Assembly (NCBI RefSeq): GCF_003597125.1 | Contig: NZ_QYYA01000005.1 | Span: 158,781 to 222,780 of the forward strand | Origin: Alcanivorax profundi | GTDB lineage: Bacteria; Pseudomonadota; Gammaproteobacteria; Pseudomonadales; Alcanivoracaceae | DNA: 64,000 nt | Direction of reading: 5' to 3' | Part shown: positions 44,956-53,529 of the stretch, one piece after another | Layout: each line of letters opens with the position of its first letter | How positions within the stretch are numbered: position 1 is the first letter of the stretch | The notes under the pieces: model-generated | The model's input: only the letters and a program-made list of their open reading frames with translations | Told to the model about the DNA's origin: nothing | Database searches by the model: none | Made by a program: the position numbers and the translations under genes

Positions 44956-44989
44956 GAGTGTAGCTCCAGTGAAAAATGAGCAGGCCGGT

Positions 44990-45041
44990 TATCACCAGCC
45001 CGCAGGGGCGCGCATTATAACAGCGCTTTGGGCTGGTGATA
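44990..45041 (-). promoter_or_regulatory. typA promoter region with flanking 12-bp dyad
   Basis: On the minus strand a perfect TATAAT (complement of 45014-45019) lies 59 bases before typA. It is framed by an exact 12-bp inverted repeat, TATCACCAGCCC (44990-45001) and GGGCTGGTGATA (45030-45041). A good -35 box is not seen. The dyad could be an operator or fold in DNA around the promoter; its upstream arm overlaps the -35 area. Confidence 0.45.
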
Positions 45042-45236
45042 GCCCATCGGTCGGGCTTTGTCGTAAGATTGCGCACTGTGAAGCAGTTCACGATTTTACG
45101 GTTGTTCCTGCGCGGGCCAGATTGTTGTCCTAGAATGGCGCAACCATTTGCCCCGGGCCGGGTCATAGGGGGGCCTGAGGGGCCTCCTTTCCAGGGAGTC
45201 CGGGGGCAGTAACGCTTTTGATATCAGGTTGTTAAG

Positions 45237-45833
45237 ATGCGAATTCCTTTCTGGCTGATGTTGCTCGGGATGTCCTGGGAGGCCAGTGCCGAAGCATCGG
45301 CAAGCAAGATGATCTATGGTTTGCATGAGCAGGTATTTATCGAAGAGCTGGGGGTCACCGTGCCTGCCAAGCTGGATACTGGAGCGGACAGCGCCTCATT
45401 GAGCGCCCGTTACATAAAGACCTTTACCCGTGATGGTCAGCAAATGGTGGAGTTTGACCTGGCGATTGATCGGGATGATCGTGAGGAGCTGGGAATCACG
45501 CAGTCCCAGTGGGACGACATCGAGCTGCCGTTGGCGGGGCACGTGAGAATCAAGCAGCGTGCCGAGAGCCTGGACGGTGATGAACGTGAATATCGCAGCC
45601 GGCCAGTGGTCATGCTGACGGTGTGTATGGGTAAGCGCCAGCAGCAGATTGAGGTGAATCTGACCGATCGCAGTGAATTCAGTTACCCCATGCTGATGGG
45701 TTCACACGCACTGCAGAAACTGGCAGCAGTGGTGGACCCTTCCATGCAGCATGCTGCCGGCGCTCCGAGATGTGAGTCGTCGGCGAAAGACGTAAACAAT
45801 GATGAAATGACGGAGGCTGCCGAGGCGCAATAA
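45237..45833 (+). CDS. Retropepsin-like protease (RimK-associated "ATP-dependent zinc protease" family)
   Basis: A 198-residue secreted protein. After a signal peptide (IPFWLMLLGMSWEASA) it has a retropepsin-like domain with the aspartic protease motif KLDTGADSASL, RPVVMLTVCMGK and YPMLMGSHAL. Proteins of this family (PF05618) are called zinc proteases but have an Asp protease active site. It is the first gene of a three-gene overlapping operon with a UUP1-type membrane protein and an ATP-grasp ligase. A substrate made by that ligase is plausible; not shown here. Confidence 0.82.
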   Translation: MRIPFWLMLLGMSWEASAEASASKMIYGLHEQVFIEELGVTVPAKLDTGADSASLSARYIKTFTRDGQQMVEFDLAIDRDDREELGITQSQWDDIELPLAGHVRIKQRAESLDGDEREYRSRPVVMLTVCMGKRQQQIEVNLTDRSEFSYPMLMGSHALQKLAAVVDPSMQHAAGAPRCESSAKDVNNDEMTEAAEAQ

Positions 45834-47368
45834 TGGGTTCAGTCAAGTTTCAGGCGCGTTTGCTCGCTTTCTTCCTGTTATTGCTGGGAGTAGGCAGTGT
45901 TCTGTATCAGGTATTTGTGCAGCACGTTCCGCTCAGCCAGGATGAAACCGATCAGGTGTGGGTGGTGGATGCTGAGGTGGGGTTTAATGCCCGGCCCAAC
46001 AAGCCGGTCAAGGTGCGGATGTTTGTGCCGCCCCAGAACAATGCTTACACCACGCTGAATGAAAGCTTTATCTCCAATAATTATGGCGTCAACGTCAACA
46101 CGGAGAAGGGCAATCGCCAGGTGACCTGGTCGTCCCGGCGAGCCGAGGGCAATCAATATCTGTATTACCGGCTGATGTTGACCCAGCGCTACGCTGAGTC
46201 CCCTGAAAATGAACCCGGCCCCCAGTTTCGTCCTGCGCCTGCCCTCAAGGGGCCGGAGCGTCTTGCTGCCGAGGCGCTGCTGGAGCCAATCCGTCAGCAT
46301 TCTGCGGATGTGGAAACCTTCATTAGTGAGACAATCAAGCGCGTCAATGAGCTGGAAAACGACAATGTCCAGCTGCTGCTGGGTAGCGATTTAAGTCCGG
46401 AAAACCGGGCCAAGGTGGTCGACCTGTTGCTGGCGATGTCCCACATTCCTGCCGAACCGGTCCATACCTTGCGTCTTGCTGAGAGTCAGGGGCAGCAGCC
46501 CGAGTTATGGCTGCGTAGCTACAACGGCAAACAGTGGCTTTACTTCAACCCGGTGAATGGTCAGCAGGGGCTCCCGGAAGATCGTCTGGTCTGGTGGCGT
46601 GGGGCGGAGTCGTTGCTCAAGCTCGATGGGGGTAAATCCGGAAATGTCTCCTTCAGTGTTCACCGTAATGAAATGAGTGCGCTGCAGCTGGCCCAGTCCC
46701 TGCGGATGAAGGATGCCGAGAGCTTTATCGATTTCTCGCTCTACGAGTTGCCGCTGCCGGCACAGCAGTTGTACCGCATTCTGATCATGATCCCGGTTGG
46801 GGTGATTCTTGTGCTGCTGATGCGCTCGCTGGTGGGCATGGAAACACTGGGTACCTTTACTCCGGTGCTGGTGGCCTTGGCCTTCCGGGAAACCCAGGTG
46901 TTGTACGGTGTGTTGCTGTTCACCTTTATTACTGCCATTGGCTTGTCGGTGAGATCGTATCTGGAACACTTGAAGTTGCAGTTGCTGCCGCGATTGTCAG
47001 TGGTGCTGACCTTTGTAGTGATCACCATGGCATTGCTCAGCCTGTTGGGCTACAAGCTGGGAATGGGCTCCGGGTTGTCTGTTGGCCTGTTCCCGATGGT
47101 GGTGCTCACCATGGTAATTGAGCGCACCTCCATTGTCTGGGAGGAACGGGGGGGCAGTCAGTCACTCAAGGTGGCGCTGGGCACCCTGTTCACCGCGATC
47201 CTGTGTCACTTGCTGATGGTATGGCAGCCGCTGGTGTACTTCGTCTTTACCTTCCCTGGCGTGTTGCTTTGCCTGGCCTCATTCATGGTGCTGATGGGGC
47301 ACTACCGCGGTTACCGACTGACTGAGCTGGTGCGTTTTCGCGCCATGGTCGAGGGAGACAAGCACTGA
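45833..47368 (+). CDS. UUP1-type inactive transglutaminase fused to a 7TM domain
   Basis: A 511-residue membrane protein. Residues 8-28 are a membrane anchor (ARLLAFFLLLLGVGSVLYQV), then a periplasmic region with a transglutaminase-like fold (about 30-300; catalytic Cys-His-Asp triad not apparent), followed by seven helices from about residue 308 (LIMIPVGVILVLLMRSLVG, GVLLFTFITAIGLSVR and others). This inactive-transglutaminase/7TM combination is known next to RimK-like ATP-grasp and retropepsin genes. ATG overlaps the previous TAA, and the stop overlaps the next ATG. Confidence 0.82.
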   Translation: MGSVKFQARLLAFFLLLLGVGSVLYQVFVQHVPLSQDETDQVWVVDAEVGFNARPNKPVKVRMFVPPQNNAYTTLNESFISNNYGVNVNTEKGNRQVTWSSRRAEGNQYLYYRLMLTQRYAESPENEPGPQFRPAPALKGPERLAAEALLEPIRQHSADVETFISETIKRVNELENDNVQLLLGSDLSPENRAKVVDLLLAMSHIPAEPVHTLRLAESQGQQPELWLRSYNGKQWLYFNPVNGQQGLPEDRLVWWRGAESLLKLDGGKSGNVSFSVHRNEMSALQLAQSLRMKDAESFIDFSLYELPLPAQQLYRILIMIPVGVILVLLMRSLVGMETLGTFTPVLVALAFRETQVLYGVLLFTFITAIGLSVRSYLEHLKLQLLPRLSVVLTFVVITMALLSLLGYKLGMGSGLSVGLFPMVVLTMVIERTSIVWEERGGSQSLKVALGTLFTAILCHLLMVWQPLVYFVFTFPGVLLCLASFMVLMGHYRGYRLTELVRFRAMVEGDKH

Positions 47369-48363
47369 TGCTGTGGTCCAAGACCCGCAAGGCCCTGCGT
47401 GCCCGTGGTGTCATGGGTATTAACCAGCGCAATGGGGACTACATTCTGCGTTATAACAAGCGCAGCTTGTATCCGCTGGTCGATGACAAGATCAAGACCA
47501 AGAAAATGGCGCTGGATGCCGGTATCAGGGTGCCGGAGTTGTACGGCACCATTGCCACCGAGCAGGGTATCAGCACCCTGCGCAAGGTGGTGGATACGCA
47601 CCGGGATTTTGTTATCAAGCCCGCGGAGGGGGCTGGCGGGGATGGCATCATGGTGATCGCCGATCGCTTTGAAGACTATTTCCGCTCTGCGTCCGGCCGC
47701 ATCATTACCCTCGAGGAACTGGAACACCATATTTCCGGCATCATTTCCGGTATTTATTCGCTGGGTGGGCATCGCGATCAGGCACTGATCGAGTATCGGG
47801 TGACGTCTACCGAATTGTTCAAGCGCATCAGCTATGAGGGTGTGCCGGACATTCGCATCATCGTGCTCAAGGGCTACCCTGTGGCAGCCATGCTGCGCCT
47901 GCCTACCCGGCAGTCCCAGGGTAAGGCAAACCTGCACCAGGGTGCGATTGGTGTCGGCCTGGATCTGTCCACCGGTGTGACGCTGGATGGTACCTGGCTC
48001 AATAGGAAGATCCAGCGGCATCCGGACACGGCCAACGCGGTGGCGGGATTGACCGTGCCTGATTGGGAGGATTGTCTGTCTCTGGCGGCCCGTTGTTATG
48101 ACCTGACAGGGCTCGGCTATCTGGGGGTTGATCTGGTCATGGACCGCGACCACGGTCCCATGATGCTTGAGCTCAATGCCCGCCCGGGGCTGAATATCCA
48201 GATTGCCATGGACGACGGTCTGTTGCGTCGTTGCCGGATTATCGAGGATTACCTCGAGTCTGTGGGCGACAAGGATCTGCCCGCCGCTGAGCGTATTGCG
48301 TTTTCCAAGTCAAAATTTGCCGTCGCCGGCCCGGTGGCGGTGGAGCCCCAGGAACCTTCCTGA
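47368..48363 (+). CDS. RimK-like ATP-grasp ligase (alpha-L-glutamate ligase-like)
   Basis: A 331-residue cytosolic ATP-grasp enzyme expected to form a peptide or amide bond using an acyl phosphate. It shows FVIKPAEGAGGDGIMVI (ATP-binding glycine-rich loop), the long insert IISGIYSLGGHRDQALIEYRV, and metal-binding MLELNARPGLNIQIA. It ends the three-gene operon with the retropepsin and UUP1 proteins, so the ligase product is probably exported or remodelled in the periplasm. The product is unknown. The start overlaps the preceding stop codon (TGATG). Confidence 0.85.
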   Translation: MLWSKTRKALRARGVMGINQRNGDYILRYNKRSLYPLVDDKIKTKKMALDAGIRVPELYGTIATEQGISTLRKVVDTHRDFVIKPAEGAGGDGIMVIADRFEDYFRSASGRIITLEELEHHISGIISGIYSLGGHRDQALIEYRVTSTELFKRISYEGVPDIRIIVLKGYPVAAMLRLPTRQSQGKANLHQGAIGVGLDLSTGVTLDGTWLNRKIQRHPDTANAVAGLTVPDWEDCLSLAARCYDLTGLGYLGVDLVMDRDHGPMMLELNARPGLNIQIAMDDGLLRRCRIIEDYLESVGDKDLPAAERIAFSKSKFAVAGPVAVEPQEPS

Positions 48364-48366
48364 TCG

Positions 48367-49314
48367 CTAGCGGATTCCCTGCCCGTTCTGGTCACCCTGC
48401 CACAGCAGGGTGATCAGCGGATCCTGCGGATTGCCGAGCACACTGTAAAAGCGGTAGTCGACGCGCAGGCCTGCGTCGGTCTTTTCAAAATCCAGAGTTA
48501 TCAGGCCGTGGGTGGCGCGCGTGAAGTGCTGTGCGTTGCTGGCAGGGCCAAGATCATTGGTGATGCTGGCGGAACCGGATATCAGCTGCCGGGTGTCCTG
48601 GTACTCCCCTTCATCAGACAGGATGTGGTCGTGGCCGCCGACCAGCAAGTCCAGATGACCGATCAGTTTCTGTTTCAGGCCAAGGTTAATCATTTCATGG
48701 GCGTTGCCATGGGAGCCGGTACTGAACATGGGGTGATGGGCAAACCCCAGGCTGAATTGGCAGCCATGTGCGTGAGCCATCTGTTGGCTGGCCGTGAGCC
48801 AATTGATTTGCCGGTGAAAGTAATACCACTTTTCGAACCAGGTTGTCTCCAGACTGAACGCACAGGCGTCTGGCCACTGTTCAAAGTAGTAAAAGTGGGG
48901 AAGGTGGATCAGCGGGTGGCGGCGTGCCACCTCAAGCCAGGCCTCTCCGTTCTGTTTCCAGTCATGGTTACCCAGCACCATATAGACAGGAATACCAGCA
49001 TCCACCGCTGGCTGCAGGGGTGGCAGGAAGCGGCTGTCGATGAGCGGATCATTGGCGTCCAGGATGCCATCAGGATAGACCAGGTCGCCCAGATAGCGGA
49101 TCTGGTCGCAGCCCAGTGTCACCAGGGCCTGACCGACGGCCAGTGACGCCGGATTCCCCCAGCCACCATCACCGATGGCGCACACCCGCTGTCCGGCCAG
49201 TGGGCGGTCATGTACCAGCCAGGGGCCGTGGGGGGTATGGAACCACCAGCCAAGGCCTGCGGCAGTGAATGCGATTGCCACAAAAAGGGCTGCGTAGCTA
49301 AGCCAGCGTCTCAT
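48367..49314 (-). CDS. Membrane-anchored metallophosphoesterase (purple acid phosphatase-like)
   Basis: A 315-residue protein with an N-terminal anchor (LSYAALFVAIAFTAAGLGWW) and a periplasmic calcineurin-like domain. Metal ligands are visible in order: AIGDGGWGN, YLGDLVYPDG, VLGNHDW, FAHHPMFSTGSHG and GGHDH. The pattern matches purple acid phosphatase-type enzymes. I chose ATG 49314 (GGAG upstream); longer in-frame starts lack a signal sequence. Substrate unknown. It is convergent to the ATP-grasp gene, with 3 bases between the stops. Confidence 0.83.
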   Translation of the reverse strand: MRRWLSYAALFVAIAFTAAGLGWWFHTPHGPWLVHDRPLAGQRVCAIGDGGWGNPASLAVGQALVTLGCDQIRYLGDLVYPDGILDANDPLIDSRFLPPLQPAVDAGIPVYMVLGNHDWKQNGEAWLEVARRHPLIHLPHFYYFEQWPDACAFSLETTWFEKWYYFHRQINWLTASQQMAHAHGCQFSLGFAHHPMFSTGSHGNAHEMINLGLKQKLIGHLDLLVGGHDHILSDEGEYQDTRQLISGSASITNDLGPASNAQHFTRATHGLITLDFEKTDAGLRVDYRFYSVLGNPQDPLITLLWQGDQNGQGIR

Positions 49315-49420
49315 GCAGGACGCTCCATATACAGCGTGTGGAGCAGGAGTGTGCCGTCTTGGGATGACATTCAAGTGACAGGCGGCATGGGGGATGGATG
49401 CGTGCAGGTCCCGCCATTGC

Positions 49421-49426
49421 TATACT
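49421..49426 (+). promoter_or_regulatory. Possible extended -10 promoter of the PP-loop gene
   Basis: TATACT preceded by TGC (TGCTATACT, an extended -10) lies 62 bases before the PP-loop gene and between divergent genes. No clear -35 box is present, as is common for extended -10 promoters. Confidence 0.35.
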
Positions 49427-49487
49427 TCGCCGCCCAATTTTCGAGCCAGGGCGGCAGGCAGTGCGGCCCCCAGCACAGGTTTTTCAC

Positions 49488-50573
49488 ATGACACAGGCAA
49501 CCCAACCCATCAAGCGGCGCGCGATCGCGCTGGTGTCCGGCGGACTGGATTCCATGCTGGCCGTGAAGGTCATGCAGGAGCAGGGCATCGAAGTGGAAGG
49601 GGTGAACTTTTTCACCGGCTTCTGTGTGGAAGGGCATACCCATGCCATTCGCAAGAAGGACAAGGACAAGGAAAAGCGCAATAACTCCCTGTGGGTGGCC
49701 GAACAGCTTGGTATCAAACTGCACATCATTGATATCTCTGAGGAGTACAAGGATGTGGTGCTGAACCCCAGGCACGGCTACGGCGCCAACCTGAACCCCT
49801 GCCTCGACTGCAAGATTTTCATGGTCAATCAGGCCACCTTGATGATCAACAAGGCGCGAGAGTTCGCTGGCGATCGCGGGTTTGACTTCATTGTGACAGG
49901 CGAAGTGATTGGCCAGCGGCCCAAGAGCCAGCGTAAGGAAACCATGCCGATCATCAGTCAGGAGTCCGGGGCGGACGATCGATTGTTGCGCCCGCTCTGT
50001 GCCAGGAATCTGCCCCCAACCTTGCCCGAGCGAGAGGGGTGGGTGAACCGCGATGAGCTGCACGATTTTTCTGGCCGCAACCGTAAACCGCAGATGGCGT
50101 TGGCGAAGAAATTTGGACTGGATGATTTTGCCCAGCCGGCCGGAGGGTGCTGTTTCCTCACCGACGAATCCTATTCCAACAAGCTGTCAGACCTTTGGAA
50201 AGCCCGCAATGAGCGACGCTACGAGCTTGATGACATTATGTTATTGAAGGTGGGGCGCCACCTGCGGCCGAAACCCCACTACAAGTTGATCATTAGCCGT
50301 GAGGAAGGCGAGAATCGCTTTCTGGAGGGCTACCGCTATATGTTCTCCAGTATCACCACGGTAAGCTGTCCGGGGCCTCTTGCCCTAGTGGATGGCAGCT
50401 TCGAATCTGACGAAGAGCTCCAGCAGGCTGCTGCGATTGTGGCCCGTTATTCCAAGGGGCGAGTGCTTGACGAGGTGACGTTGGAAATTCGCCAGCCGGA
50501 TGGTGTGGCTCGCCAGGTGACGGTAAGGCCGGCGCAGCCTGATGATGTTTTGCCTGCCTGGAATGTGGGGTAG
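49488..50573 (+). CDS. PP-loop ATPase, predicted RNA thiolation enzyme (MnmA/ThiI-like)
   Basis: A 361-residue N-type PP-loop ATPase with the motif IALVSGGLDSMLAVKVM at its start. Further Cys residues suit a sulfur carrier or metal site: NPCLDCKIFM, RPLCARNLPP and GGCCFL. The C-terminal ~120 residues (PHYKLIISREEGENRFLEGY and on) resemble the RNA-binding NFACT-R-like domains found fused to predicted thiouridylases. It lacks a THUMP domain, so it is not a standard ThiI, although thiI lies next to glnA in Pseudomonas. It is followed 4 bases later by a TusA-like gene, its probable sulfur donor. Target RNA unknown. Confidence 0.7.
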   Translation: MTQATQPIKRRAIALVSGGLDSMLAVKVMQEQGIEVEGVNFFTGFCVEGHTHAIRKKDKDKEKRNNSLWVAEQLGIKLHIIDISEEYKDVVLNPRHGYGANLNPCLDCKIFMVNQATLMINKAREFAGDRGFDFIVTGEVIGQRPKSQRKETMPIISQESGADDRLLRPLCARNLPPTLPEREGWVNRDELHDFSGRNRKPQMALAKKFGLDDFAQPAGGCCFLTDESYSNKLSDLWKARNERRYELDDIMLLKVGRHLRPKPHYKLIISREEGENRFLEGYRYMFSSITTVSCPGPLALVDGSFESDEELQQAAAIVARYSKGRVLDEVTLEIRQPDGVARQVTVRPAQPDDVLPAWNVG

Positions 50574-50577
50574 TGAT

Positions 50578-50829
50578 ATGACTGATGTGATTCACGACCT
50601 GGATACCCGCCGCCTACTGTGCCCGATGCCGGTCATCAAAACGCAGAACAAGGTGCGTACATTGTCCACCGGGGATTGTCTCAAGGTGGTCTGTACTGAT
50701 CCGGGCGCGCTGAACGATATCCCGGCCTGGTGTCGGATTAACGGCCACGAAGTGCTGGAAACCGGCGAACAGGGCAATGAGTGTTTTGTGGTCTTGCGCG
50801 TCGGCGAGGATAATGGTGCACTATTTTAG
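50578..50829 (+). CDS. TusA-family sulfur carrier protein
   Basis: An 83-residue protein with the TusA/SirA fold and the active-site CPxP motif in RRLLCPMPVIKTQNKV, followed by LKVVCTDPGALNDIPAWCR. It would carry a persulfide to the adjacent PP-loop enzyme. Start ATG 50578 follows TGGGGTAGTGAT. The last codons (GTGCACTATTTTAG) lie in the first NtrC-like site of the glnA control region. Confidence 0.82.
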   Translation: MTDVIHDLDTRRLLCPMPVIKTQNKVRTLSTGDCLKVVCTDPGALNDIPAWCRINGHEVLETGEQGNECFVVLRVGEDNGALF

Positions 50830-50832
50830 TGC
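50817..50832 (+). promoter_or_regulatory. NtrC-like binding site 1 upstream of glnA
   Basis: TGCACTATTTTAGTGC is a palindrome (GCACTA and TAGTGC with a three-base centre) close to known enterobacterial NtrC sites (TGCACTA...GGTGCA-type). It lies about 128 bases before the predicted transcription start, similar to E. coli glnA. It overlaps the end of the TusA-like gene. Confidence 0.65.
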
Positions 50833-50845
50833 TTCATGCGGTCAT

Positions 50846-50864
50846 TGCGCACCATTGGTGTGCA
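50846..50864 (+). promoter_or_regulatory. NtrC-like binding site 2 upstream of glnA
   Basis: TGCGCACCATTGGTGTGCA is a palindrome with GCACCA and TGGTGTGC halves, matching the NtrC consensus. It is about 31 bases (three helical turns) from site 1, so two NtrC dimers could bind on one DNA face and activate the downstream -24/-12 promoter. Confidence 0.7.
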
Positions 50865-50925
50865 TTATGGTGATGCGTGACGTGGTGAGCCCCCGGTAGC
50901 CGGGGGGTATGCGCTAAAAAAGGGC

Positions 50926-50940
50926 TGGCATGGTATTTGC
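50926..50940 (+). promoter_or_regulatory. Sigma-54 promoter of glnA
   Basis: TGGCATGGTATTTGC fits the -24/-12 consensus TGGCAC-N5-TTGCA, with GG (50927-50928) and GC (50939-50940) exactly ten bases apart. It sits 119 bases before the glnA start and downstream of two NtrC-like sites, the expected arrangement for NtrC-activated glnA. Confidence 0.85.
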
Positions 50941-51058
50941 CTCCCTATTGGCATTAGTGGCCCCTTGGCCGAGAATACCGGCTCTCTGTGTTGCTCCATG
51001 CCGGTGCAATATGTCGAGTCAGAGATAAACCCGCTGTTCCTTAGGAGGACGCACGACA

Positions 51059-52465
51059 ATGTCTGAAAAGACCCTCAAGCTGATTAAAGAAAACGATGTG
51101 AAATGGGTGGACCTGCGCTTCACGGATAGCCGTGGCAAGGAGCAGCACGTTACTCTGCCGGTGGGTGAAATCGACGAAGATTTCTTCACCGACGGCAAGA
51201 TGTTTGACGGTTCTTCCATCGCTGGCTGGAAAGGCATCAACGAGTCCGACATGGTGATGATGCCTGACGACTCTACTGCCGTTCTGGACCCGTTCACTGA
51301 CGTAGCCACCCTGAACCTGCGTTGCGATATTCTCGAGCCGTCCACCATGACCGGTTACGAGCGTGACCCGCGTTCCGTTGCCAAGCGTGCCGAAGAGTAC
51401 CTGAAGGCTACCGGTATCGCTGACACCGCCCTGTTCGGTCCTGAGCCGGAGTTCTTCGTATTTGATTCCGTGCAGTGGAAATCCGACATGCAGGGTTCCA
51501 TGTACAACATTCACTCTGAAGAAGCTGCGTGGGTTTCCCACGAAGACTTCGAAGGTGGCAACATCGGTCACCGTCCGGGTGTGAAAGGTGGTTACTTCCC
51601 GGTTCCTCCGGTAGACAGCCTGCACGACCTGCGTGGTGCCATGTGTTCCGCCATGGAATCCATGGGTCTGAACATCGAAGTGCATCACCACGAAGTAGGT
51701 ACTGCTGGTCAGTGTGAGATTGGTGTTGGCGCCAACACTCTGACCAACAAGGCTGACGAAGTTCAGATCCTCAAGTACTGCGTGCACAACGTGGCTCATG
51801 CCTACGGCAAAACCGCTACCTTCATGCCCAAGCCGCTGATCGGTGACAACGGTTCCGGTATGCACGTTCACGTGTCCCTGGGTAAAGATGGCAAGAACCT
51901 GTTCGCAGGCGAAGGCTATGCGGGTCTGTCCGACGAAGCGTTGTACTTCATCGGTGGTATCATCAAGCACGCCCGTGCCCTTAACGCTTTCACCAACGGT
52001 TCCACCAACTCTTACAAGCGTCTGGTGCCCGGTTTCGAAGCTCCGGTAATGTTGGCCTACTCTGCCCGTAACCGCTCTGCGTCCATCCGTATTCCGTTCG
52101 TGAGCAGCGCCAAGGCGCGTCGTATCGAAGCGCGCTTCCCTGATCCGTCTGCCAACCCCTACCTGTGCTTCGCTGCACTGCTGATGGCTGGTCTTGACGG
52201 TATCAAGAACAAGCTGCACCCCGGCGATGCCATGGATAAGGATCTGTACGATCTGCCGGCTGAAGAAGCTAAAGACATCCCCACCGTGGCTCATACCCTG
52301 ACCATGGCGCTGGATTGCCTGGAAGCCGATATGGACTTCCTGACCGAAGGTGACGTGTTCACCAAGGACATGCTGGATGGCTACATCTCCCTGAAGCGTG
52401 GTGAGATTGAGCGTCTGAACATGACTCCGCATCCGGTTGAGTTCGACATGTACTACTCCTGCTAA
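51059..52465 (+). CDS. glnA: Glutamine synthetase type I GlnA
   Basis: Makes glutamine from glutamate, ammonia and ATP; a dodecamer. The 468 residues have [17 protein letters not shown] near residue 45, EPEFFVFD (metal site), [11 protein letters not shown] (ATP/glutamate), RSASIRIP, and the adenylylation segment [10 protein letters not shown] whose Tyr is the GlnE target. The ATG follows TTAGGAGGACG. Codon use is strongly biased to optimal codons (GGT, CGT), as in highly expressed genes. Controlled by the sigma-54/NtrC region upstream; terminated by a strong hairpin. Confidence 0.98.
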   Translation: MSEKTLKLIKENDVKWVDLRFTDSRGKEQHVTLPVGEIDEDFFTDGKMFDGSSIAGWKGINESDMVMMPDDSTAVLDPFTDVATLNLRCDILEPSTMTGYERDPRSVAKRAEEYLKATGIADTALFGPEPEFFVFDSVQWKSDMQGSMYNIHSEEAAWVSHEDFEGGNIGHRPGVKGGYFPVPPVDSLHDLRGAMCSAMESMGLNIEVHHHEVGTAGQCEIGVGANTLTNKADEVQILKYCVHNVAHAYGKTATFMPKPLIGDNGSGMHVHVSLGKDGKNLFAGEGYAGLSDEALYFIGGIIKHARALNAFTNGSTNSYKRLVPGFEAPVMLAYSARNRSASIRIPFVSSAKARRIEARFPDPSANPYLCFAALLMAGLDGIKNKLHPGDAMDKDLYDLPAEEAKDIPTVAHTLTMALDCLEADMDFLTEGDVFTKDMLDGYISLKRGEIERLNMTPHPVEFDMYYSC

Positions 52466-52483
52466 TCCCTTGGGATTGCAGTG

Positions 52484-52514
52484 AAAAAGCCCCCGCTGGT
52501 CGGGGGCTTTTTTT
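52484..52514 (+). terminator. Rho-independent terminator of glnA
   Basis: AAAAAGCCCCCG (52484-52495), loop CTGGT and CGGGGGCTTTTT (52501-52512) form a 12-bp stem followed by more T's. It starts 19 bases after the glnA stop codon and is a textbook intrinsic terminator. Confidence 0.95.
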
Positions 52515-52644
52515 ATGTCTGGCTGCAGTCACGGCGGGTCTTCACTTCCGTCGTTGCAGGCAAGGATGCGAATTTGTGCATTTTCTCCTTGTTTGAACAA
52601 AGTTTTCCGGGCCAGAATCAGGTAGATAAATGTGGAGAGTCAGA

Positions 52645-53379
52645 ATGAAAAAGCTGTGGATGCTGATGATGTTGCCGCTCTGTTCCGGTGTGGTATACGC
52701 CGAGTCAGAGGATATGTCGGGAGCTGATGCGGCGGCATCATCCAAAATCTACCGGGTCGTCGATGAGAACGGCAACGTCGTTTTCACTGATCAGAAGCCG
52801 GGAGGTGCGGCTGCTACTGAAGAGGTGCAGTTGCGCAAAACCAATACCGTTCCAATCAAGCGCGTGGAGCTGCCGGTTGCTCCCGTTGAAGCGGTGTCTG
52901 GCACGGGGAGTGGCGAGGCTGAGTTTGCCGGGTACGATACGATTGCCATTACGGCGCCTGAGCCAGGCAGTACAATTCGCAACCCTCAGGAGCCGGTGAA
53001 GATCAGCGTGGATCTTGTTCCAGGCCTGCAGGAAGGCCATAAGCTGGTTGTCCTTGATAACGGGAATGAGCTGCCTGGTTTGCAGTTGCTGAACCCTGAC
53101 AGGGGGGTCCACACTCTCACGGCCATGGTGGTGGATAGTGAGGGTGAGGTCGTAACCGAGTCGGCGTCTATCGAAATCTATATTCATCGCAGTACGGTAG
53201 GGTCGTACCGACCAGGGAATGGTCCTGCGGTGATTGGTCGCCAGGCAAGTACGGGGAGTTCTGCTTCGCAAGGAGCTTCTGCGCCCAGGGGTGGGGCAGC
53301 CACTCCGGGTGCTGGCGCATCCACGGGCACGGTAGCCAGGCCTGCATCACTCGGACGCCCCGCAATGAAAACCCCTTAA
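52645..53379 (+). CDS. DUF4124-domain periplasmic protein
   Basis: A 244-residue secreted protein. A signal peptide (KLWMLMMLPLCSGVVYA) precedes a DUF4124 domain (KIYRVVDENGNVVFTDQKPG, residues about 38-60), then an Ig-like beta region (VKISVDLVPGLQEGHKLVVL) and a low-complexity Ala/Gly/Ser/Pro tail. Function unknown; DUF4124 proteins are common between glnA and ntrB in gammaproteobacteria. GGAGAG supports ATG 52645. It may be expressed from its own promoter after the glnA terminator. Confidence 0.8.
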   Translation: MKKLWMLMMLPLCSGVVYAESEDMSGADAAASSKIYRVVDENGNVVFTDQKPGGAAATEEVQLRKTNTVPIKRVELPVAPVEAVSGTGSGEAEFAGYDTIAITAPEPGSTIRNPQEPVKISVDLVPGLQEGHKLVVLDNGNELPGLQLLNPDRGVHTLTAMVVDSEGEVVTESASIEIYIHRSTVGSYRPGNGPAVIGRQASTGSSASQGASAPRGGAATPGAGASTGTVARPASLGRPAMKTP

Positions 53380-53529
53380 TGCACCCATATGGTGCATTTC
53401 TTGTCTTTGGCGCGCTAAACTAACCACTCCTCACGGCTTTTTTCATGTCCCTTTGGCGTGATTTGCGCGTCTGACCCGTTTCTCTCAGGTGGCCTGATAA
53501 TTGCTTATGCCCTGTTATGGGCCAATTAG

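Noticed and set aside
49488..50573. Naming the PP-loop gene thiI or mnmA
   Set aside because: It lacks the THUMP and rhodanese domains of ThiI and does not show the full MnmA layout, so only a family-level call is supported.
51041..52432. 463-codon minus-strand frame opposite glnA
   Set aside because: Arises from the strongly biased codons of glnA; glnA is unmistakable on the plus strand.
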